A DNA stretch of 39,710 bases from Candidatus Eremiobacterota bacterium (lineage in GTDB: Bacteria; Vulcanimicrobiota; Vulcanimicrobiia; Vulcanimicrobiales; Vulcanimicrobiaceae): NCBI GenBank assembly GCA_019235885.1, contig JAFAKB010000096.1:1-39710 (forward strand), read 5' to 3'. The notes under the pieces were generated by a model that was not told the origin of the DNA, made no database searches, and worked only from the letters and a program-made list of their open reading frames with translations. Shown here piece by piece: positions 10,321 to 18,000 of the stretch. Each line of letters begins with the position of its first letter. Positions within the stretch are counted from its first letter, which is position 1. The translations under genes were made by a program, and so were the position numbers.

Positions 10321-10479
10321 ATGCCCACTGAAGCCCGATTCGACGATCTGGACCTGCGTGAGGAGCCCGCCCGCGGGGGCTCCGAGCGCGAGCCGCTGCT
10401 GAGCAGCAGCGCGCTCACCGAGATCTGCACCGCGACGATTCGCTGCACGCGGGTGTGCTGCACCTGTCCTCCGGCGTGA
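10321..10479 (+). CDS. Lanthipeptide precursor 4 (core type A)
   Basis: A 52-residue peptide, closest relative of precursor 2. The leader reads MPTEARFDDLDLREEPAR, then G-G-S-E-R-E, P-L-L at 25-27 and a core opening SSSALTEI. The Cys pattern CTATIRCTRVCCTC is identical in spacing to precursor 2 (36, 42, 46, 47, 49); the tail is C-P-P-A. AAAGGA lies about seven bases before the ATG. It is 15 bases after precursor 3 and 20 before precursor 5, giving the order A-B-A-B. Too short for automatic calling at usual length limits, but the leader identity makes it secure. Confidence 0.9.
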   Translation: MPTEARFDDLDLREEPARGGSEREPLLSSSALTEICTATIRCTRVCCTCPPA

Positions 10480-10499
10480 GCTAGAAAGCAGACACCAGC

Positions 10500-10646
10500 A
10501 TGGATCGATTCGACGACCTCGACCTGCGGGAAGAACCCGCCGGAAGCGACCGGAACGGCAGCGCCCCCGTCTCGCCGGGCTGCACGCAAGACACCTTTGC
10601 CTGCGCCGCGGATCGCGGACTCCGCACACCCGTCTGTTGCTTCTGA
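10500..10646 (+). CDS. Lanthipeptide precursor 5 (core type B, few Ser/Thr)
   Basis: The shortest copy, 48 residues. The leader reads MDRFDDLDLREEPAGSDR, so the box starts three residues earlier than in copies 1, 2 and 4. The core contains GCTQDTFACAADRG and ends TPVCCF. Cys are at 28, 35, 46 and 47, but only Thr29, Thr32 and Thr43 lie in the core as possible dehydration sites. Not all four Cys can then form lanthionines; a disulfide or free thiols would remain. The ribosome binding site (AGAAAG, 13 bases from the ATG) is the weakest of the set, so output may be low. It pairs by motif with precursor 3. Confidence 0.87.
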   Translation: MDRFDDLDLREEPAGSDRNGSAPVSPGCTQDTFACAADRGLRTPVCCF

Positions 10647-10680
10647 GCACTGATCCAGCGTCTTGTCTTAGGAGGAAATC

Positions 10681-10842
10681 ATGACCCCGGATCGCTTCGA
10701 CGAGCTCGACCTGCGCGAAGAGCCCGCGCACGCGGAACGCAACGTCCCGGTGCTCGGCTGGTCCTACCAGACGCACGGGTGCAACGCCACCAAAGCGTGC
10801 ACCAACACTTGCTGCCCACCGACGTGGGACGCATGTGTCTAA
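10681..10842 (+). CDS. Lanthipeptide precursor 6 (core type C)
   Basis: A 53-residue peptide with the strongest ribosome binding site of the set (AGGAGG, six bases from ATG). The leader reads MTPDRFDELDLREEP, then A-H-A-E-R-N and P-V-L at 23-25. The core opens GWSYQTHGCNATKAC, continues with TNTCC, and ends PPTWDACV. Cys are at 34, 40, 44, 45 and 52. The two Trp and a Cys one residue from the C-terminus set it apart from types A and B. It is the last gene of the cluster and faces the PLP-enzyme gene across a hairpin. Confidence 0.9.
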   Translation: MTPDRFDELDLREEPAHAERNVPVLGWSYQTHGCNATKACTNTCCPPTWDACV

Positions 10843-10848
10843 CCTAGA

Positions 10849-10867
10849 GGTTCACCTTCGGTGAACC
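10849..10867. terminator. Bidirectional hairpin between convergent precursor 6 and PLP-enzyme genes
   Basis: GGTTCACC-ttc-GGTGAACC is a perfect eight-base-pair stem placed midway in the 38-base gap between two convergent stop codons. No T-run follows on the plus strand and none is clear on the minus strand, so termination is inferred from position. Confidence 0.5.
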
Positions 10868-10880
10868 CACGCGTGCGGGG

Positions 10881-12128
10881 TTAAGCTCGCAGGACGGCGT
10901 CCGCCGCCAGCACGGCGCCCAGTGCGGCGTGCTCGGCGGGGACGCCGCCCTGCAGGTACATCTCGTACGGCTCGCGGAGCGGCGCGTCGCACGAGAGCTC
11001 GATCGTTGCGCCGCTCACGAACGCGCCGCTCGACATGATCACAGGATCGACGTAGCCGGGGACCGCACCCGCCTCCGGCGCGAAGCGCGCGTTGACGGGC
11101 AGGGCGCGCTGCAAGCCGCGCGCAAACGCGATCACGCGCTCGCGCGAGCCGAGCCGAATCGCCTGCACGACGTCGGTGCGCACTTCGCCGGGCGCCGGCT
11201 CGACGGCGAATCCTAGCTCCGAGAACAGCGCCGCCGCGAAGTCGAGCCCGCGCAGCGCTTCGCCGACGACGAGCGGCGCATAGAAGAGCCCTTGCACGAA
11301 CGCGCGCCCGAACCCGAGCGTCGGCCCGAGCGCCGCGCCGATCCCCGGCGCGAACACGCGCGCCGCGATTCGCTCGACGAGCTCCGCGCGCCCGGCAACG
11401 TACGCGCCGGCCGGCGCGATTCCGCCGCCGAGGTTTTTGATGAGCGAACCGGCGATCACGTCCGCGCCCACCTCCAGCGGCTCGCGCTCTTCGACGAGCT
11501 CACCGTAGCAGTTGTCGACGAAGACGACCGCGTCGCGGTGCGCGCCGCGCACCGACTCGACGACGGCAGCGATCGCGTCGATGGAGAGCGAGCGCCGCAC
11601 GGCATAACCGCGCGAGCGCTGCACGAAGACGACCGCCGGCCGCGACTCGCGCACCGCGGCGCGCAGCGCGGAAAGATCGGTCTCGCCGCTCGGCGTGCGC
11701 TCGACCTCCGCATACCGCGCGCCGCGCGCGACGAGCGAGTGCGGCGCGGTCGCAACCGCGTGCCGCAAGGTGTCGTACGGGGCGCCGTTCGCCGCCAGCA
11801 GCAGTTCGCCCGGCCGCAGCAATGCGTCGAGTCCGGCGACGATCGCATGCGTTCCGCTGACGATCGACAGCCGCGCGAGCACGCGCTCCGCACGCAGCAC
11901 GCGCGCCAGCAGCGACTCGTAGCGCTCCCGCGCCGGATCGTCGTAGCCGTAGCCGGTCGTCCCGGCCAGGTCGCTTTCCGCGATCCCTTCGTCGAGAAAG
12001 GCGCGCAGCACGCGCGCGCGCACCGCCGTCGCGCGCGGGTCGCGGCGCTCGAGCCACGGTGCCGCGCGCTTTGCTGCGATGCGCACACGGGTGTCGATTT
12101 CGATCCCGCCGAGCAGCGTCTCGATCAT
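10881..12128 (-). CDS. PLP-dependent methionine gamma-lyase-like / aluminium-resistance family protein
   Basis: Fold-type I PLP enzyme of the family often named aluminium resistance protein (Met_gamma_lyase family). The 415-residue protein contains TGYGYDDPARERYE, SIVSGTHAIVAGLDALL, VFVDNCYGELVEEREP, and GSLIKNLGGGIAPAGAY, whose Lys should carry the PLP. The true reaction of this family is poorly known; the gamma-lyase name is by similarity to sulfur amino-acid lyases. I chose the ATG at 12128; longer readings run into the EIIC gene. The gene starts eight bases after the EIIC stop, in one run lexA-EIIC-this gene. It is convergent with the lanthipeptide precursors; a link to Cys supply for them would be speculation. 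Confidence 0.87.
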   Translation of the reverse strand: MIETLLGGIEIDTRVRIAAKRAAPWLERRDPRATAVRARVLRAFLDEGIAESDLAGTTGYGYDDPARERYESLLARVLRAERVLARLSIVSGTHAIVAGLDALLRPGELLLAANGAPYDTLRHAVATAPHSLVARGARYAEVERTPSGETDLSALRAAVRESRPAVVFVQRSRGYAVRRSLSIDAIAAVVESVRGAHRDAVVFVDNCYGELVEEREPLEVGADVIAGSLIKNLGGGIAPAGAYVAGRAELVERIAARVFAPGIGAALGPTLGFGRAFVQGLFYAPLVVGEALRGLDFAAALFSELGFAVEPAPGEVRTDVVQAIRLGSRERVIAFARGLQRALPVNARFAPEAGAVPGYVDPVIMSSGAFVSGATIELSCDAPLREPYEMYLQGGVPAEHAALGAVLAADAVLRA

Positions 12129-12136
12129 CGCGACCG

Positions 12137-13447
12137 TTACGCGTGCGCCGCGCGGGCCGCGCGCGCCGTTTCGGCGCGTTCGAAGACGCGCACGAAGGGC
12201 AGCCAGATTGCGCCGCCGACGACGAGGTTCAGCGCAACTAGCACCGCAGCGCGCCAATCGACGGTCGCCAGCACGGCGTTGACGAGCACCGGCACCGTCG
12301 AGGGAACGTAGAACGCCGGCCGTGCCACCAAACCCAGCGCCAGCGCGGCATACGTCGTGCACGCCAGCACGAGAGGAACGAGGACGAACGGCACGGCAAG
12401 GACCGGATTGTACGCCAGCGGCAGCCCGAACATCACCGGCTCGTTGACGTTGATCAGCGACGGCAGGATCGTCGCGTAGGCGAACGTTCGCAAGCGCGCG
12501 ACGCGGCTGCGCAGCAAGAGCGCGACGAGCGGGAGCGTCGCGCCGGCCCCGCCCGGAAAGACGAACAGAAACGTCGAGACGACGACGGCGTGCGGCAGCG
12601 GCAGGTGGTGCGCGAACGCGTCGGTGTTCTGCAGCTGCAGGTGCAGGTAGACCGGCACGACGAGCGCAGCGAGCAGCGCCGGGCCGTGAATCCCGACCAG
12701 CCACAGCAGCGCTTCGACGAACGTGAGCAGCAGGAGCGCCGTGAAGCTGTCGCCGAGCGTCGCGAGCGGCGCGACCAGCTTCGCGATCGCGCCGGCGAGC
12801 GAGAAGCGCAGCGCGAACAACAGCAACGCGATCGAAAGGAGCCCGAACCCGCCGGCAAGCTCGCCACGCGCCCGACCGAGACGCCGCCGCCCGAGCGTGA
12901 GCGCGCCCGCCGTTGCCAAGCACACGACGATCGAGGTGAACAGCCCGCTCGCGCCGAGCGTCGCCGCGAACGCGCCCCACCCGCTCGCACCGTTCGTCGC
13001 AACGAAGCGCGCCAGCGCGGCGAGCGCCTCGCGCGGGAGCATCACCGCAAACGTCAGCAGCGCGAAGACCAGCAGCACCGCCGGCGCGTATCCCAACCGC
13101 CGCGCGAGCCGCAGCGCGAGCACGACCACCATGACGAACGAGGCGATCGAGAACGCCGGCCCGATCGCCTCGCGCAACTCCTTCGCCAGCGCCGCCCAAC
13201 CCGAGAACGGCTGCACGGCCAGCAGAATCGCGATCGCGACCGCAACGGAGACAAGCGCGATCGGCAGCGACTCGCGCAGCGCGAGCACCGTCGGCGCCTC
13301 GCTGAACCGGTGTGCATACGGCGCGACCGCGCGCTCCAGCCGTGCGATGAGCCCGTCGCCGGCCGGAGCCTCGTATCCCGGCGCCGTCCCGCTAGAGCTT
13401 GCGGAGGTCGCGCGCGCTTCGCGCGCACGACGTGGATCAAGCGCCAC
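12137..13447 (-). CDS. Orphan PTS EIIC permease, lactose/cellobiose family
   Basis: Integral membrane protein, 436 residues, about ten membrane segments. Two hallmarks of the lactose/N,N'-diacetylchitobiose/cellobiose EIIC family are present: WLVGIHGPALLA with the substrate-site His and LINVNEPVMFGLPLAYNP with the substrate-site Glu. The G-G-A-G-A-T-L-P-L loop also fits. The GTG at 13447 has GGAGG nine bases upstream; the first 30 residues before LIARLERAVAP look non-family and a later start is possible. No EIIA, EIIB, HPr or EI gene lies in the window, so sugar phosphorylation through this protein cannot be assumed. It is 47 bases after lexA on the same strand. Confidence 0.85.
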   Translation of the reverse strand: MALDPRRAREARATSASSSGTAPGYEAPAGDGLIARLERAVAPYAHRFSEAPTVLALRESLPIALVSVAVAIAILLAVQPFSGWAALAKELREAIGPAFSIASFVMVVVLALRLARRLGYAPAVLLVFALLTFAVMLPREALAALARFVATNGASGWGAFAATLGASGLFTSIVVCLATAGALTLGRRRLGRARGELAGGFGLLSIALLLFALRFSLAGAIAKLVAPLATLGDSFTALLLLTFVEALLWLVGIHGPALLAALVVPVYLHLQLQNTDAFAHHLPLPHAVVVSTFLFVFPGGAGATLPLVALLLRSRVARLRTFAYATILPSLINVNEPVMFGLPLAYNPVLAVPFVLVPLVLACTTYAALALGLVARPAFYVPSTVPVLVNAVLATVDWRAAVLVALNLVVGGAIWLPFVRVFERAETARAARAAHA

Positions 13448-13494
13448 GCGTGGCGCCTCCGCAGCCGGCTCGACCGGTGGTGTTAACCGGTACC

Positions 13495-14109
13495 TTAAAG
13501 TTTCCGAATAACGGCTTCGACTCGGCCGACGATGGTGACATCGTCGGCGTAGATTGGCGCCATGGTGGCGTTCTCCGGCTGAAGCCGAATCCGGCCGCCC
13601 TCGCGGTAGAACCGTTTCACCGTCGCCTCGCCCTCGATCATCGCGACGACTATCTCGCCGTTGTTCGCCGTCGGCCGCGGTTCCACGACGATGAGGTCAC
13701 CGTCGAGGATCGCCGCGTCGATCATCGAGTCGCCTTTGACCCGCAGCATGAAACCGCCGGTCCGCGGCACCCACGAGGCCGGGAGGACAAACTGGTCCTC
13801 GAGGTTTTCTGTCGCGGTGATCGGGACGCCGGCCGCGACGCGGCCGACGAGGGGCAGCGTCGCGGACTCGACGCTGGGAAGATCGCCGTCGCCGCGCGGC
13901 TGGCTCAGCGCGCGCGGCTTGGTCGGATCGCGTTTGAGGAGACCGCGGCGTTCGAGCGTCTTGAGGTGTGACTGCACCGTCGAGGACGACGAGAGCCCGA
14001 CGCGCTCGCCGATCTCTCGCACCGAGGGCGGGTACCCGCGCTCGGACGTGAACTGGCGGATCACGTCGAGGATCCGCTGCTGTTTCTCCGTCGTGGCCCG
14101 CTCGGCCAT
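13495..14109 (-). CDS. lexA: LexA, SOS response repressor and self-cleaving protease
   Basis: Represses DNA-damage genes; RecA filaments trigger self-cleavage. The 204-residue protein has an N-terminal winged helix (about 1-70) with REIGERVGLSSSSTVQSHL as the recognition helix region, the cleavage site VAAGVP (Ala93-Gly94), the nucleophile Ser128 in KGDSMIDA and Lys165 in EATVKRFY. The spacings cleavage site-Ser and Ser-Lys equal those of E. coli LexA (34 and 37). The ATG at 14109 has a strong AAGGAGG eight bases upstream. An SOS box overlaps its -35 element, so it should repress itself. The gene is divergent from a LysM gene and is followed by EIIC and a PLP enzyme. Confidence 0.97.
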   Translation of the reverse strand: MAERATTEKQQRILDVIRQFTSERGYPPSVREIGERVGLSSSSTVQSHLKTLERRGLLKRDPTKPRALSQPRGDGDLPSVESATLPLVGRVAAGVPITATENLEDQFVLPASWVPRTGGFMLRVKGDSMIDAAILDGDLIVVEPRPTANNGEIVVAMIEGEATVKRFYREGGRIRLQPENATMAPIYADDVTIVGRVEAVIRKL

Positions 14110-14203
14110 CGAACCCTCCTTGAGAATGCCACCCAGTAGGCACACCGTCGTGAGACGCTGGCCGCGACACCGCTGGGCGGGCGCTGTCGCATTGATTGCC
14201 GCC

Positions 14204-14232
14204 ATCCTAGCACAGAACCGCCACCAGATCAA
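14204..14232 (-). promoter_or_regulatory. lexA promoter
   Basis: On the minus strand TTGATC (14232-14227) and TAGGAT (14209-14204) are spaced by 17 bases, close to sigma-70 consensus. Transcription would start near 14197, giving a leader of about 88 bases. The -35 hexamer overlaps the one-mismatch SOS box at 14230-14243. Confidence 0.65.
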
Positions 14233-14243
14233 ACATACGTTCG
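14230..14243. promoter_or_regulatory. LexA operator (SOS box), one mismatch
   Basis: CAAACATACGTTCG matches the Gram-positive LexA consensus CGAACRNRYGTTCG at 13 of 14 positions (A for G at position 2). It covers the edge of the lexA -35 element and lies seven bases upstream of the -35 of the LysM gene promoter, so one bound LexA could affect both directions. Confidence 0.75.
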
Positions 14244-14249
14244 AACCCA

Positions 14250-14279
14250 TTGACGGACCGAGACCAGCCTTGCTACCAT
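14250..14279 (+). promoter_or_regulatory. Promoter of the LysM gene
   Basis: TTGACG (14250-14255) and TACCAT (14274-14279) with an 18-base spacer. Transcription would start near 14286, on or beside the perfect SOS box at 14288-14301, a position suited to repression. Confidence 0.6.
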
Positions 14280-14287
14280 ATGGTGGA

Positions 14288-14301
14288 CGAACGAGCGTTC
14301 G
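14288..14301. promoter_or_regulatory. LexA operator (SOS box), perfect match
   Basis: CGAACGAGCGTTCG fits the Gram-positive consensus CGAACRNRYGTTCG at all 14 positions. It sits just downstream of the LysM-gene -10 element and 33 bases before its ATG, so bound LexA should block that gene until DNA damage. Confidence 0.85.
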
Positions 14302-14333
14302 GCCCAACATCTAGGGGAAAGAGAAGCGCAACC

Positions 14334-14618
14334 ATGTACGGGACGCCCAAACGAAGATTGACCCTGATGCCGCTGGTGGCCCTCGGCGGGCTCAGCCTCG
14401 CCGTGACGCTCCCCGCCCTCTCGAGCACGGTCCACGCCGCCCCGCCCGTCGCCTACGCGACGGTAACGGTCCACCCCGGCCAAACCCTCTGGGCCCTAGC
14501 CGAAGCGCGCACCCCCGCCACCGGCGACGTCCAGTCCACCGTCGACCAGATCATGGCGACGAACCACCTCACCACCGCCGACCTCCACGCCGGCCAAAAA
14601 CTCCGAGTCCCCCGATGA
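14334..14618 (+). CDS. Small secreted LysM protein, probable SOS division inhibitor of YneA type
   Basis: A 94-residue protein with an N-terminal membrane/signal segment (LMPLVALGGLSLAVTLPALS, about 11-30, ending near VHAAP) and one LysM peptidoglycan-binding domain (about 41-93): TVTVHPGQTLWALAEARTPA, then VDQIMATNHL and LHAGQKLRVP. Size, layout, divergence from lexA and a perfect SOS box match Bacillus YneA and functionally similar proteins of Gram-positive bacteria, which halt division after DNA damage. The ATG at 14334 is preceded by GAGAAG; an in-frame ATG at 14250 lies upstream of the promoter -10 and is unlikely. A strong terminator follows 43 bases after the stop. Function in division is inferred from context. 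Confidence 0.88.
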   Translation: MYGTPKRRLTLMPLVALGGLSLAVTLPALSSTVHAAPPVAYATVTVHPGQTLWALAEARTPATGDVQSTVDQIMATNHLTTADLHAGQKLRVPR

Positions 14619-14661
14619 AAGCCCTCAAAGCGCTCTAACGTCCAGCCGCCGGCCGAAGAAG

Positions 14662-14690
14662 AGACCCGTCGAATCTCGCGGGTCTTTTTT
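14662..14690 (+). terminator. Strong rho-independent terminator of the LysM gene
   Basis: AGACCCG (14662-14668) pairs with CGGGTCT (14679-14685) across a ten-base loop and runs into six T (14685-14690). It lies 43 bases after the LysM stop codon, so the LysM gene is monocistronic. Confidence 0.85.
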
Positions 14691-14817
14691 CATGCGGCAC
14701 TTCCGTTCGCATCCCGCTTGAACAGCGAGCGAACTCCGTCCCCACGATAACGCAGCCGCTCCGCCAGCGCGCCAGCCGTGTTGTTGTTCGATCGCGCACG
14801 CACCGATCGTCGCAGGA

Positions 14818-14964
14818 GGGGTGCGGCGGAGGGATGGGGTTTCCGGGGTACTCGCGGAGTGCGCGAAGGCCACGATGGCCGAGAGCGCACGCAGCGGTAG
14901 CTCCCGCGGCGCAGGACGCGCCGCGGGAGCGTGCCCCGGAAACCCCATCCCTCCGACGCACCCC
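14818..14964. repeat. 147-base inverted repeat with two internal hairpins (three-way-junction element)
   Basis: Outer arms 14818-14851 and 14931-14964 are 34 bases each and pair with two mismatches; they share the segment GGAGGGATGGGGTTTCCGGG. Between them lie two further hairpins: GTGCGC / GCGCAC (14859-14864 with 14885-14890), enclosing GGCC-acgat-GGCC, and a perfect 12-base-pair stem GCTCCCGCGGCG / CGCCGCGGGAGC (14900-14911 with 14919-14930). The folded form would be a stem carrying two hairpin arms. It resembles a REP/MITE-class mobile repeat or a structured RNA. No target-site duplication is obvious. Confidence 0.7.
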
Positions 14965-14989
14965 GAGCCACAATTTCATCGAAGGGCAG

Positions 14990-15028
14990 CAGAAGAAACA
15001 GAAGCGGCCCCGCCAAAGCGGAGCCGCT
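14990..15028 (-). terminator. Probable terminator of the first receptor gene
   Basis: AGCGGC (15003-15008) pairs with GCCGCT (15023-15028), with an inner CGC-caaa-GCG; read on the minus strand it is followed by the pyrimidine-rich TTCTGTTTCTTCTG. It lies 32 bases after the receptor stop. The T-run is imperfect. Confidence 0.5.
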
Positions 15029-15059
15029 CGTGTTCTCCCGTTGAGGAGTTCAGCGAGGC

Positions 15060-18000
15060 CTAGATTTTGATCCGCGCCTCAAAGAACATATTGAACGGGT
15101 AGCTCGGGAACTGCGGGTCGTACGGCGCCCGGAGGAACGGCTGAATCGCCCATCCGGGGTTGAACTGGTTCCCGATCGGTTGAGGACCGGCACCGGCGCC
15201 GTACGTGGCCGTGTACTGGCACGCACGGTTGACGGTAAACCCGACCGCCGTTCCGCCCCAGCAGCGGTTGATGATGTTCGCGAAGTTGGCGACGAGCGTG
15301 ACGCGCTTGTTCACGTCGTACGTCACCTGCGTGTGGAGCAGGATCGAGTTCGGTGCGACGAACCCGCCGACACCGTCGAAACGGCCCGTATACGGGTCCG
15401 GGATTGCGATTTGGCCGCCGCACGTCGTGGCGTCGTACGGAGCGCCGCCCGCTGCGCCGTAGCGGTACCGCGGATCGTTGGCAGTCGTACCGGGGAGTGC
15501 GCCGCAACCCGCGGTCGGATCGATGCCAGGCGTCGACAGCGGCACGCCGTAGCGCTGTCCGCCGAAGAACTGCAGCGCCGGCGTGATCGCGAGCGGACCG
15601 TGCTTGTACTGCACGACCAGCGTCGACACGAACGGTGCGCCGAACGACTCGTATCCACCCGCGCCGATGCCGCCGGGGAAGGTGTCGAACGTCGGGTAGT
15701 TGGCGTTGACGTCCATCAGCGGCTGAATCGGGGCGTTGTAGTACGGGTTCGCAATCGACCCCGCCGCACACGCCGGATCGGCGGCACCGGCCGCCGTGTA
15801 GCACGGCGAACCGCCGCCCGCCTTGGTCAGGGCGTTGTACGCGGCGATGTTCGTGTTGAACCCGTCGATGATTGTGCCGCCGTTACCGAGGCGCGTGTAG
15901 TTGATGTAGCTGTTCGTGTAGGTGAACGACAACCGTCCGGCGAGCCCGTTGCGCGAGAAGTCGCCCTTGTCGACCTCCAGCTCCACGCCTTCCGACGTCT
16001 GCCGGCCGACGTTCAGCCCCGACACGAAGTTGGTCTTCTGGTCGAGGAAGAACTGCTGGATCTGGTCCTGCGTCTTGCGCAGGAACGGCGTGAACTTCAC
16101 CGACGTATCACGCCCGAACGAGTGCTCGTACGAGAGGTCGTAGTTGTTCGAGACTTCCGGCCGCACCGGGTGCCCCGGCGTGGTCGGCAGACCGAATTTG
16201 CCGAACCGCGCCAGCGACGCGGTGCTGTTCTGCTGCAGGAAGTTGTACTGCTCGAACGCGCTGTTCGGAGCCTGGGCGTAGCGGCCGTAGCTCGCGCGCA
16301 GCACCGTGCTCGGGTTGACGGTGTACGTCATGCCGAGGCGCGGCTGCAGCTCGCTGTACGACTCGACCTGCCCGGCGCCCGGGTTGACCAGGATGTTCGT
16401 CGGGTTGGCGAGGTTCCACGCGTTGTACCACATGGCCCGCGCCGGCGATGCCGTCGTGTCGGAACCGTTGAACACGAAGCTGTCGTAGCGCAGCCCGAGG
16501 TTGAGGTTCAAGCGATCGGTGGGTTTCCACTGATCGGTGATCGAGAACGAGCCGAACTTCGGCGTCACGGTGTTGTACGTCGCCGCCACGCCGTTCTCCG
16601 CGAGGAGATACTGGCACGCTCCCGCGCCGCAAAGGCCACCGACGCCAAGCGTATCGGCGGGCACCACCGTGCCGTTGTACCCCTGCTTAAGGGAGAACGT
16701 CGCCGGAGCGCCGTTGTTGTGGCTGATGCAGTTGGTCGCGACACCGGCCGCGGTGTAGCAGATCCCGCTCAGCGGTGCCGCCGAGGAGACGAGCCAACCG
16801 ACGGCGCCGGTCTTCCCGATGCCGGAGTTGTTGTCGCGCAGCGTCGACGAGGTGGTGTACGAGCCCTGGATCGAGAGCAGGTGCTGCGCGTTGAGCTGGT
16901 CTGAGAACTGCGCGCTCACGCCGCGCGTGTGCGCGTGCAGCTCGTAGTCCGACGGCACGTAGCCGAGGTAGTTCATCTGCGTCGACTGCGGGCCGGTCTG
17001 CAACCAGTCCGAGTAGTACGTGTAACCGTACACGCGCAGGAACGCGTTGGTTCCGAAGTTGCGCTGGTACTGGGCCTTGAAGATCCCCTGGTTGTTGACG
17101 AACGCATCGCGCCGGTCCGGCTCGATGTTTACGCCGAACGGGCGACCACCGGGAGACTGCGGGAAGAGGTACGGCGTTACGCCGCCGCCCGCATAGTTGG
17201 CGGGCAGCAGCGTGCCCACCGGCTGACCGGTGAAGTTGTACCCGTCGACGTAGGTGTGCGCTGCGCCGATCGCGTCGAGGAACGCCGCGCCGCCTTGATC
17301 GTTGGTCGACGTGTAGGCCGGGTTGTTGATGAAGTTGATGTCCAACAACACCTGGACGTCGTCGCGGTTGCCGTCCTTGCGCGGGATGCCGAAGTGGAAG
17401 TTCGCGACGGTGTCGCGATCTTGCAGTCCGGTCACACCGCAGCATACGCCGCCGGGGGCGACGTTGTACGGGCCGAGCGCGTAAGCGGGCGTCTTTCCGC
17501 CGTTGGTGTAGTCTTGTCCGTTCGGGCCGAAGCAACCCGGGAAATGCGTCACGCCGTCGCAGGCGCCGAGCGGCGAACCCCAGTTTTGCTGCAGGCTCGC
17601 ACCGTTGTACTGATCGTAGTACCGGAAGTCTTGGTTGTACGCGCCGGCGCCGAGGTAGTACGAGAACGTACGGGCCGGGTTCGCGCCGCCCGCTTCGAAC
17701 GCGATCTTGTTGTAGAAGATCGGCGTGCCGATCGCGAGCGTCAGGTTCCGCGAGGCCGGCGCGGTGCCGGTGCGGATGACCTGGTTGATGTAACCCGAGA
17801 TGCCTTCGGCTTCCGAGTTCGCCGGCGTCGCGCCGGTGTAGACTTGCAGCTCCTGCTGGCCGAGCGAAGACAACGGGCCCGAGGGGTAGTTGTCGAACGC
17901 GCGGTTGACGGGGATACCGTCCAGCTCGTAACCGATCTGGTCGTAGTCGCCGCCGCGGATGCTGATCGTCGCGCCGGCCCCGATGTAACCGGTTTGGTTC

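Larger units (their letters stand above)
14691..15059. other. Gene-free interval between LysM terminator and receptor gene
   Basis: No open reading frame here has convincing coding character; the short overlapping frames on both strands come from palindromic sequence. The interval holds the three-armed inverted repeat at 14818-14964 and, close to the receptor stop, a hairpin that probably ends the minus-strand transcript. The first 125 bases show nothing I can name. Confidence 0.6.

Noticed and set aside
14239-14246. GTTCGAAC palindrome as a third SOS box
   Set aside because: The half sites are in the wrong order and spacing; it arises from the right half of the 14230-14243 box running into CGAAC.
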